Origin: Verrucomicrobiota bacterium
Lineage (GTDB): Bacteria > Verrucomicrobiota > Verrucomicrobiia > Limisphaerales > UBA11358
Direction: 5' to 3'
Length of the DNA stretch: 6,125 bases
Assembly: GCA_021323835.1 (NCBI GenBank)
Contig: JAJPKI010000121.1
Coordinates: 1 to 6,125 of the forward strand
The notes beneath the pieces were generated by a model. That model was not told the DNA's origin and ran no database searches. It saw nothing but the letters and a program-made list of their open reading frames with translations. Positions 1 to 5,078 of the stretch are shown here, piece after piece (within the stretch, counting starts at the first letter, position 1; the number at the start of each line of letters is the position of its first letter). The position numbers and the translations under genes were made by a program.

Positions 1-485
1 TAGCTCGCCATGTTCACGCGCGGAAACGCCATGTCCGGCGCGCCAATCATCAGCGGCACGACGTAGTTGCCGAACGCTGCGAAGGCGAGTGGCACGATTC
101 CCAAAAATACCATGATGGTTCCGTGCATCGCGCCGAAAGCGTTGTAAAGGTCGGCGGAAATACAGTAGCCAAGGATATTTCCGTCCGCATCTTTCACCGC
201 CGGAGCCATATTATTTCCCGACACATAATTCAAAAGATGCCCGAGAAATGGCACCGGCTGATATGGATGCGCAATGGACCAGCGCATTAAAATCATCAGG
301 CAAAATCCGAACAACAAAAAGCACAACGCGGTGAAGCCATATTGGATGCCGATGATTTTATGGTCGCTGGAAAAAACATAGCCGCGCCAAAATCCCGGGT
401 CGTGATGTTCGTGGCCGTGGTCGTCGTGGCCATGATGCGCATCGTGTTTGCGATACGGCGGAAATTGTTCAACGGTCGCGTCCAT
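1..485 (-). CDS. ctaD: Cytochrome c oxidase subunit I (A-type heme-copper oxidase), N-terminal part, cut by the window edge
   Basis: This is the catalytic, membrane-embedded subunit of an aa3/caa3-type terminal oxidase, which reduces O2 to water and pumps protons. I translated 161 complete codons from the ATG at 485; the gene continues past the left edge. Residues 1-31 form a cytoplasmic leader with a His-rich stretch at 14-28 (eight His). TM1 follows at about 44-66, with R68 at the site of the Arg that contacts the heme a formyl group in this family. A long periplasmic loop (about 70-112) precedes TM2, which carries H121 (AMHGTIMVFL), an axial ligand of low-spin heme a. The signature GNYVVPLMIGAPDMAFPRVN (139-158) contains N140, D151 and N158, the entrance of the D-type proton channel. 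The high-spin heme/CuB ligands lie outside the window. The gene starts 3 bp after the ctaB stop, so the two are almost certainly co-transcribed. No Shine-Dalgarno sequence is visible (AAATAAATT before ATG). Family assignment is very secure. Confidence 0.96.
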   Translation of the reverse strand, partial: MDATVEQFPPYRKHDAHHGHDDHGHEHHDPGFWRGYVFSSDHKIIGIQYGFTALCFLLFGFCLMILMRWSIAHPYQPVPFLGHLLNYVSGNNMAPAVKDADGNILGYCISADLYNAFGAMHGTIMVFLGIVPLAFAAFGNYVVPLMIGAPDMAFPRVNMAS

Positions 486-488
486 AAT

Positions 489-1388
489 TTATTTCAACTT
501 GTCCAGGCACATCGCCGCCAGCAACAGCGGCAGATACAAAATCGAGGCCAAAAATAATTGCTTCGCGCGCGACAAAGTCAATTGCCGCGAAAATTGAATC
601 GCGCAAAACAAAAAGGCCGCTCCCAGAAAAATTGCGCCGACAAGATAAACGACGCCGGCCATTTTGAAAAGAAAAGGACACAGGCTGACGATGAGCAGCG
701 CGAGCGTGTGGCTGACGGTCTGCTGCGCCGTGCGCTGGCCGCCGGATTCGATGTTCGGCAGCATGACGAAACCGGCTTTCGCATATTCGTCGCGATACAT
801 CCATGCGATGGCGAAGAAATGCGGGATTTGCCAGAAGGCTAAAATTGCGAACAACACCCAACCGCCGCCGGTTAATTCGTTTCGCGCGGCCGTCCAGCCC
901 ATCAACGGCGGCAACGCACCGGGGATTGCGCCAATCGCCGTGTTCAACCACGTCACACGCTTGAGCGGCGTATAAATGAACAAATAACTGATGAGCGTGA
1001 CCGCGCCGAGAACGCTTGTGAGCAAATTCACTGCGAGTGCGAGATAAATCAGGCCCGCGACGGAACTCACGCCGCCAAAAATGGCGACGGTTGCCGGTTG
1101 CAAATGTCCGGCGGGCAACGGACGATTTTGCGTGCGGCGCATTTTGGCGTCGTAATCGCGTTCGAGCAATTGATTCAATGCCGCCGCGCCGCCGGCAACG
1201 AGCGCAGTCGCCGCGATTGAATTAAAAAATAAAATCCAATTCATCGCGCCTTGTTCGCCGATGTAAAAACCGACGGCAGTCGTGAGCAACACGAGCGTGG
1301 TCAAACGCGCTTTGACCAAATCAGAAAATATCGCCGTCCAATTTTTTTCGGACGCGTTGCTTAAAATTTCAACGGGAACTTCGTTCAT
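489..1388 (-). CDS. ctaB: Protoheme IX farnesyltransferase (heme O synthase, UbiA superfamily)
   Basis: This integral membrane prenyltransferase adds a farnesyl group to the 2-vinyl of protoheme IX to give heme O, the precursor of heme A. The protein has 299 residues, usual for the family, and is almost entirely hydrophobic segments consistent with the UbiA-type multi-helix fold. The first Mg/pyrophosphate-binding motif is N72-QLLE-RDYD80, followed by RRTQNRPLPAG (84-94). E76 replaces the Asp found in many proteobacterial enzymes. YTPLKR lies at 139-144. The second motif region is WQIPHFFAIAWMYRDEYAKA (186-205), followed by GFVMLP. The ATG overlaps the ctaA stop codon as ATGA (1388-1385), a layout typical of translational coupling, and ctaD follows after 3 bp. 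It therefore sits between the heme A synthase and the oxidase subunit that uses the product. The position of these motifs separates it from other UbiA-family enzymes such as UbiA or MenA. Confidence 0.95.
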   Translation of the reverse strand: MNEVPVEILSNASEKNWTAIFSDLVKARLTTLVLLTTAVGFYIGEQGAMNWILFFNSIAATALVAGGAAALNQLLERDYDAKMRRTQNRPLPAGHLQPATVAIFGGVSSVAGLIYLALAVNLLTSVLGAVTLISYLFIYTPLKRVTWLNTAIGAIPGALPPLMGWTAARNELTGGGWVLFAILAFWQIPHFFAIAWMYRDEYAKAGFVMLPNIESGGQRTAQQTVSHTLALLIVSLCPFLFKMAGVVYLVGAIFLGAAFLFCAIQFSRQLTLSRAKQLFLASILYLPLLLAAMCLDKLK

Positions 1389-2428
1389 TTATTTGCAGCA
1401 AGATTTCCAAAGGCAATCACCGCAGCGTTTTGATTTTCAACGGTGGCCGTCCGTAAGGACCGGCGAAAAGCGATGATGCAACCGAGCGCGCCAATCGCGA
1501 GTGATAACGCACCGACCAAAACGTGCGCCGTCGCAACGTCAGCGGCTTTGTTCGTCAAAATTGTTGCCGCGCCGAGCGTAATTTGCACAATAATCAATGC
1601 GAACCAGAAAAATGCAAATTTTGCGAATGAATCGCGCGCGCCGAGTTTGCGCCACGCGAAAAATGCCGTCACGCAAATGAAAACGAAAATTGTCAGCGCC
1701 ATCGCGCGATGAACCATTTGTAAATTGATTTGGAACGCGGTGATATTTTCCGGATTTTTGCTGGCGGCGTTATAATTGGCGACGGCTTGCGCGCTGGTGT
1801 CCGGCCAAATTTTTCCGTAAGCCGTCGGAAAATCAGGAATTGCCAGGCCCGCGTGCTGTCCCCGCATCGTCGCGCCAAGAATTAATTGCAGAAAAATTAA
1901 AACTGTCGTCGCCAAAACTAAATTTCGCAAACCGCGAGAAACATTTAATTTTTGTTCAGAAATTTTTTGCCAAAGACCGCCGGTGAACAGTGCGATGGCA
2001 CAAATCAAAACAAAAAAGCTTTGGCCGACGACGCCGTGGACGACTCCCAAATCATCCATTTTCATCGTCACGCGCAATCCGCCGAGGACGCCTTGTGCAA
2101 TGACACCGAGAAATGCCGCGACGCCGAGCCATTTCATCCATTTGCGAAAATCTTTTGCGAAAATCCAAACGGCGAGAATCGTCGTCATCAGGCCGACAAC
2201 CGTCGCCCATAGCCGATGCGTATGTTCGTAAAAAATTCCGCCGACCCATTTCGATGGCGGGAACGCGAACATGTTGTAGCCGTAAGAATTCGGCCAATCG
2301 GGCACGGACATGCCGGCTTCATGGCTCGTGACAAGTCCGCCCGCGCCGAGCAGCAAAAATGTGGCAATCGCCGTCGCAATGGCGAACCAATGCAACGGAC
2401 GATTTATTTTTGCGGCGGAATCGTTCAT
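1385..2428 (-). CDS. ctaA: Heme A synthase (CtaA/COX15 family)
   Basis: This membrane enzyme oxidises the C8 methyl of heme O to the formyl of heme A. From the ATG at 2428 it has 347 residues, close to the COX15-type length; an in-frame TTG directly before it (2431) would add one residue. About eight TM helices fall into two similar halves. The repeat is visible in HEAGMSVPDWPNSYG (36-50) and HAGLAIPDFPTAYG (192-205). The putative heme ligands are H71 (in EHTHR, with conserved E68), H131 (VVHG), H240 (VHR) and H302 (TAHV), one per expected helix position. The first extracytoplasmic loop lacks the Cys pair of Bacillus CtaA: the corresponding positions are V42 and S48. The start lies 4 bp after the cupredoxin stop and the stop overlaps the ctaB ATG, so the three genes form one unit. 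No Shine-Dalgarno sequence is seen (AAAATAATTTG before ATG). Confidence 0.93.
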   Translation of the reverse strand: MNDSAAKINRPLHWFAIATAIATFLLLGAGGLVTSHEAGMSVPDWPNSYGYNMFAFPPSKWVGGIFYEHTHRLWATVVGLMTTILAVWIFAKDFRKWMKWLGVAAFLGVIAQGVLGGLRVTMKMDDLGVVHGVVGQSFFVLICAIALFTGGLWQKISEQKLNVSRGLRNLVLATTVLIFLQLILGATMRGQHAGLAIPDFPTAYGKIWPDTSAQAVANYNAASKNPENITAFQINLQMVHRAMALTIFVFICVTAFFAWRKLGARDSFAKFAFFWFALIIVQITLGAATILTNKAADVATAHVLVGALSLAIGALGCIIAFRRSLRTATVENQNAAVIAFGNLAANK

Positions 2429-2432
2429 CAAA

Positions 2433-3149
2433 TTATTTTGCAGCAGCGGGCGCGTTGAACGTGAAATTTGCCGTCGCGCCGGAATCTTTCACTTCGATTT
2501 CCTGCGATTGCGCGCCGAGCTTGCGATGGTTCGCTTCAATTGTGTATTTTCCCGGCGGAACATTTTTGATGGTAAATTTGCCGTCCGCATCGGTCACGGC
2601 GAAATACGGATGGTCAAAAATGCAAACCCATGCCTTCATCCACGGATGAATATTGCATTCGAATTTAAAGAACATTTCCGGCTTGTCGAACGTGTAAGTC
2701 AATTCCGCGCCGCCGGACGGTTGCTGGTCGTTGAAAATAGTCGTCTCCTTGCCATTCGCTTCGGAAATGCCGTGGACGTTGTGATTACACGGGTCGGAAT
2801 TTTTCACGGTCAACGTTTGGCCGGTCTGAATTGCCATGATTCCCGGCGTGTAAAGGCAGCCGACCTGGTCGAGCACGGCGGGTTTGGCGCTGGCGCCGGT
2901 GGATTTGGCGGAAACATTTTTTAAATAGACAACCACGTCGCCAAAGCCGCCGTTTGTGGAATTGACGACATAAAAATGCGTCGTCGGTGTCGTATCGTGC
3001 ATTGAAATGCAATCGGACATGGATTCCATTTCCGTCAATGAATTTTCTGCGGGCGGTGTGCCTTTGAAAGTGATAGTTCCCGTGATATCTGCGGCAAAAA
3101 TTTGCACTCCGAAAATGGCGATTACTGCCGATAATAAAGTCTTTTTCAT
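2433..3149 (-). CDS. Secreted amicyanin-like cupredoxin with a carboxypeptidase-regulatory-like C-terminal domain
   Basis: This is a predicted periplasmic type 1 copper protein of 238 residues; its exact role is not established. Residues 1-19 form a signal peptide (MKK, hydrophobic core, cleavage probably after A19). A middle cupredoxin-like domain (about 70-180) has an apparently complete copper site: H123 in NHNVH, then C165, H168 and M171 in ECNIHPWMKAWV. This resembles the Cys-x2-His-Pro-x-Met loop and the PHNVH motif of amicyanin. Residues 181-232 (FAVTDADGKFTIKNVPPGKY, then an EANH strand) look like a carboxypeptidase regulatory-like beta-sandwich. The N-terminal part holds an odd MESMSDCISMH stretch (41-51). 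Other Cys are C47, C98, C121 and C176. It is the first gene of the run leading into ctaA, ctaB and ctaD, behind a 106-bp region with a CRP-like palindrome. Electron transfer to the oxidase or copper delivery are both plausible inferences. A purely structural role cannot be excluded. Confidence 0.85.
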   Translation of the reverse strand: MKKTLLSAVIAIFGVQIFAADITGTITFKGTPPAENSLTEMESMSDCISMHDTTPTTHFYVVNSTNGGFGDVVVYLKNVSAKSTGASAKPAVLDQVGCLYTPGIMAIQTGQTLTVKNSDPCNHNVHGISEANGKETTIFNDQQPSGGAELTYTFDKPEMFFKFECNIHPWMKAWVCIFDHPYFAVTDADGKFTIKNVPPGKYTIEANHRKLGAQSQEIEVKDSGATANFTFNAPAAAK

Positions 3150-3154
3150 TTCAA

Positions 3155-3253
3155 CAAATTATTTTTCCAAAATGGCTGAAAAATTTAACACTCGAAAGTT
3201 TTTGTCGCAAGCAATTTGTGAAATTTTTCACAAGCATTTCCAAAAATAATTTG
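3155..3253. repeat. 12-bp inverted repeat bracketing the cupredoxin promoter region
   Basis: CAAATTATTTTT (3155-3166) is repeated exactly as its reverse complement AAAAATAATTTG at 3242-3253. One copy starts 2 bp after the ribH stop and the other ends 5 bp before the cupredoxin ATG, with 75 bp between them holding the CRP-like palindrome and the candidate promoter. Its A/T-richness makes chance more likely than for a mixed sequence. A shortened copy in the same orientation as the 3155 copy (CAAATTATTTT, 2429-2439) sits just before the ctaA start. Confidence 0.5.
3216..3233. promoter_or_regulatory. CRP/FNR-superfamily-type operator, perfect palindrome
   Basis: TTGTGAAA-TT-TTTCACAA is an exact inverted repeat with 8-bp arms. 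Its core TGTGA-N6-TCACA (3217-3232) equals the consensus half-sites of CRP-type activators; it does not match the FNR consensus TTGAT-N4-ATCAA. It is centred about 75 bp upstream of the cupredoxin ATG and ends 5 bp before the candidate -35 element, a layout compatible with activation. No regulator gene is present in the window, so the binding protein is unknown. Confidence 0.6.
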
Positions 3254-3255
3254 AA

Positions 3256-3720
3256 TTATAAATTTTTCATTACGCGCGCCATTTCCAAAGCCGTGTGCGC
3301 GGCTTCGATGCCGCGATTGTGTTTCTTGCCGAGGCAACGGACTTTGGCGTGCTTGATTTTTTCAAAATGAAAAACGCCGTGGATGACGGGAATTTTGTGA
3401 AGCACCTGAATCTGCGCCAGCGCGTGCGTCACGCCGTCACTGATTTGCTGCGCGTGGCTCGTCTCGCCCTGAAAAATCACACCGAAACAAATAATGGCAT
3501 CGTAGCGGCGCGATTTCGATTGCGCCAATCGCGATGCGGCGACGGGAATTTCAAATGCGCCCGGCACGCGCACGATGCGGACGTGCGCTTTGGCTTGAAG
3601 CAATTCTTCGCGCGCCGCGTGCAGCATCGCGTCCACGTATTCTGAATTGTAACGCGATGCGACAATGGCGAAATTGCCGCCGCTGATTTCCAATTTCGTT
3701 TTAGGATTTTTACGTAACAT
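3256..3720 (-). CDS. ribH: 6,7-dimethyl-8-ribityllumazine synthase
   Basis: This cytoplasmic enzyme condenses 5-amino-6-ribitylamino-uracil with 3,4-dihydroxy-2-butanone 4-phosphate, the penultimate step of riboflavin synthesis. The usual assembly in the family is a pentamer or 60-mer. The protein has 154 residues, the standard length. Visible motifs are SRYN (22-25, with Y24 at the site of Bacillus F22), VPGAFEIP (52-59), FGVIFQGETSHAQQISDGV (79-97, catalytic H89) and VRCLGKKHNRGIEAA (127-141). R128 matches the phosphate-binding Arg. The Lys of the common NKG motif is R136 here, and the usual LTxxxxEQA segment is FHFEKIKHA. The ATG lies 2 bp after the ribBA stop, so it is translated with ribBA, whose DHBP synthase domain makes one of its substrates. 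The product call is secure; the substitutions look like a lineage variant rather than loss of function. Confidence 0.95.
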   Translation of the reverse strand: MLRKNPKTKLEISGGNFAIVASRYNSEYVDAMLHAAREELLQAKAHVRIVRVPGAFEIPVAASRLAQSKSRRYDAIICFGVIFQGETSHAQQISDGVTHALAQIQVLHKIPVIHGVFHFEKIKHAKVRCLGKKHNRGIEAAHTALEMARVMKNL

Positions 3721-3722
3721 AT

Positions 3723-4922
3723 TTAAAGCAAATGCCCCAGCTTCTCCCGCTTCGTTTTCAAATACCGTTCGTTGTGCGGATTGGGTTTCACGCGAATCGG
3801 CACTTGCTCGGTGATTTTCAAACCGTAGCCTTCGAGGCCGACGACTTTTTTCGGATTGTTCGTCAGCAGGCGAATTGTTTTCAAACCGAGGTCAACGAGA
3901 ATTTGTGCGCCGAGTCCGTATTCACGCAAATCCATTTTGAAGCCGAGTTTTTCATTCGCTTCAACCGTGTCCAAGCCCTGCTCCTGTAATTTGTAAGCCT
4001 TGATTTTCGGCGCGAGACCGATGCCGCGGCCTTCCTGCCGCATGTAAAGAATCACACCACGACCGGCTTCGGCGACTTGCCGCATCGCCTGATGCAATTG
4101 CGGGCCGCAATCGCAACGGCGCGAGCCGAAAACGTCGCCGGTCAAACATTCGCTATGGACACGAACCAAAATATTTTTCGCGCCGGCAATTTCTCCGCGC
4201 ACAAGCGCGACGTGATGTTGTCCGTCAATGCGCGAGCGATACAAATGCAAATCGAATTCGCCGTAATCGGTCGGCATTTTTACGACTTCGACTTTCTCGA
4301 CCAATTTTTCGCGCGTGCGGCGGAAATGAATCAAATCTTCAATCGAACAAATTTTTAATTTGTGCTTCTTCGCAAATTTCAAAAGCTGCGGCAGTCGCGC
4401 CATTGAGCCGTCGTCGTTGACGATTTCGGCAAGCACGCCGACGGGACGCAATCCGGCGAGACGCGCCAGGTCAATCGCCGCTTCCGTGTGTCCGGCGCGA
4501 CGCAACACGCCGCCGTCACGATAGCGCAACGGAAACACATGGCCCGGGCGCACCAAATCATCAGGTTGCGTCTTTAGATTGGCGAGCAGTTGAATGGTGT
4601 GTGCACGGTCGGCGGCGGAAATGCCGGTCGTGATGCCGCGCGCGGCATCCACGGAAATCGTGTAAGCAGTGCGCATCCGTTCCATGTTTTGCTGCGTCAT
4701 CAATGGCAGTTCGAGGCGGTCCAAATCGTTTCCTTCCATTGGAACGCAGATGACGCCGGATGTATAACGCACCATGAAGCTTAAATTTTGGGACGTTGCC
4801 TTTTCGGCGGCGCAAATCAAATCGCCTTCATTTTCGCGGTCGGCGTCGTCCACGACGATGACCATTTTGCCTTTGCGCAAATCGGCGACGGCGGATTCGA
4901 TGTTGTTGAAAATTTTTTCCAT
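3723..4922 (-). CDS. ribBA: Bifunctional 3,4-dihydroxy-2-butanone 4-phosphate synthase / GTP cyclohydrolase II
   Basis: This fused cytoplasmic enzyme performs both entry reactions of riboflavin synthesis: ribulose 5-phosphate to DHBP plus formate, and GTP ring opening. I chose the ATG at 4922 (399 residues, MEKIFNNIESAVADLRKG), which matches the family N-terminus; a TTG at 4955 would add 11 unlikely residues. The DHBP synthase domain spans about 1-200, with DDADRENEGDLI (25-36), RPGHVFPL (125-132) and GHTEAAIDLARLAG (144-157, E147). The GTP cyclohydrolase II domain spans about 205-399. Its zinc ligands are C259, C270 and C272 (GSRRCDCG), followed by YMRQEGRGIGL (293-303), Y310, DLREYG with R333 and LLTNNPKKVVGLEGYG (352-367). 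All expected catalytic residues of both halves are present. It is the first gene of the minus-strand run and lies directly upstream of ribH. No FMN riboswitch is recognisable in its leader. Confidence 0.97.
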   Translation of the reverse strand: MEKIFNNIESAVADLRKGKMVIVVDDADRENEGDLICAAEKATSQNLSFMVRYTSGVICVPMEGNDLDRLELPLMTQQNMERMRTAYTISVDAARGITTGISAADRAHTIQLLANLKTQPDDLVRPGHVFPLRYRDGGVLRRAGHTEAAIDLARLAGLRPVGVLAEIVNDDGSMARLPQLLKFAKKHKLKICSIEDLIHFRRTREKLVEKVEVVKMPTDYGEFDLHLYRSRIDGQHHVALVRGEIAGAKNILVRVHSECLTGDVFGSRRCDCGPQLHQAMRQVAEAGRGVILYMRQEGRGIGLAPKIKAYKLQEQGLDTVEANEKLGFKMDLREYGLGAQILVDLGLKTIRLLTNNPKKVVGLEGYGLKITEQVPIRVKPNPHNERYLKTKREKLGHLL

Positions 4923-5078
4923 GCGGCAGAAATAGCGTAACCAATTGCGGTTCAAAGTCAGTCATAAAACGGTTTGAAAAAATTCATTTGAATAACGGTT
5001 TTTTATTTACGTCCGATTAAAACGGTTTAAGTTTTCCCCAGTTCATGCCGAACGCGTCAGGCGGCATATGTCGTTTAT
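4923..5078. promoter_or_regulatory. Divergent intergenic region between ribBA and the histidine kinase gene
   Basis: These 156 bp must contain the promoters of both ribBA (leftward) and the kinase (rightward). The central part is A/T-rich and holds three AACGGTTT copies. The kinase-proximal end carries ATGCCG (5045-5050) and its inverse CGGCAT (5062-5067), a 6-bp stem with an 11-nt loop, 11 bp before the kinase ATG. I found no convincing -35/-10 pair on either strand, no Shine-Dalgarno sequence before either start, and no FMN-riboswitch-like conserved core. Confidence 0.55.
4968..5028 (+). repeat. Three direct AACGGTTT repeats at regular spacing, possible operator
   Basis: AACGGTTT occurs at 4968-4975, 4994-5001 and 5021-5028, giving start-to-start steps of 26 and 27 bp, about two and a half helical turns. 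The outer copies extend to AAAACGGTTT and contain the small palindrome AAAC-G-GTTT. A weaker relative, GCGGTTCAAA, lies at 4947-4956. Evenly spaced copies in a divergent promoter region suggest binding sites for a regulator of ribBA, the kinase, or both. No known regulator is assigned. Confidence 0.4.

Larger units (their letters stand above)
3150..3255 (-). promoter_or_regulatory. Regulatory intergenic region upstream of the cupredoxin-ctaA-ctaB-ctaD unit, with candidate promoter
   Basis: This 106-bp A/T-rich gap follows the ribH stop and precedes the cupredoxin ATG. On the minus strand, TTGCGA (3210-3205) and TTAAAT (3188-3183), 16 bp apart, are a possible -35/-10 pair, which would place the transcript start near 3176. 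The pair is a loose match and only suggestive. Upstream of it lies a perfect CRP-like palindrome (3216-3233), and a 12-bp inverted repeat sits at the two ends of the gap. No rho-independent terminator with a G/C stem is seen after ribH, so read-through from the rib genes is possible. Confidence 0.5.

Noticed and set aside
469..951. 160-codon minus-strand frame overlapping ctaB in another phase
   Set aside because: Arg-rich translation without motifs, wholly explained by the ctaB and ctaD frames.
2310..2924. 204-codon plus-strand open frame opposite the cupredoxin and ctaA start
   Set aside because: It is antisense to well-supported genes, and its translation shows no recognisable domain and an arginine/phenylalanine-rich composition typical of a shadow frame.
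3150..3255. Rho-independent terminator after ribH formed by the palindrome at 3216-3233
   Set aside because: The arms are A/T-rich with a 2-bp spacer and no adjacent U tract, and the sequence matches the CRP-type consensus exactly, so an operator is the better reading.
4923..4955. Upstream TTG start for ribBA adding 11 residues
   Set aside because: The ATG at 4922 gives the usual family N-terminus; the added residues NRNWLRYFCR match nothing expected.
4923..5078. FMN riboswitch in front of ribBA
   Set aside because: Expected because many ribBA genes have one, but I see no conserved FMN-element core or multi-helix arrangement, and the leader is short and A/T-rich.
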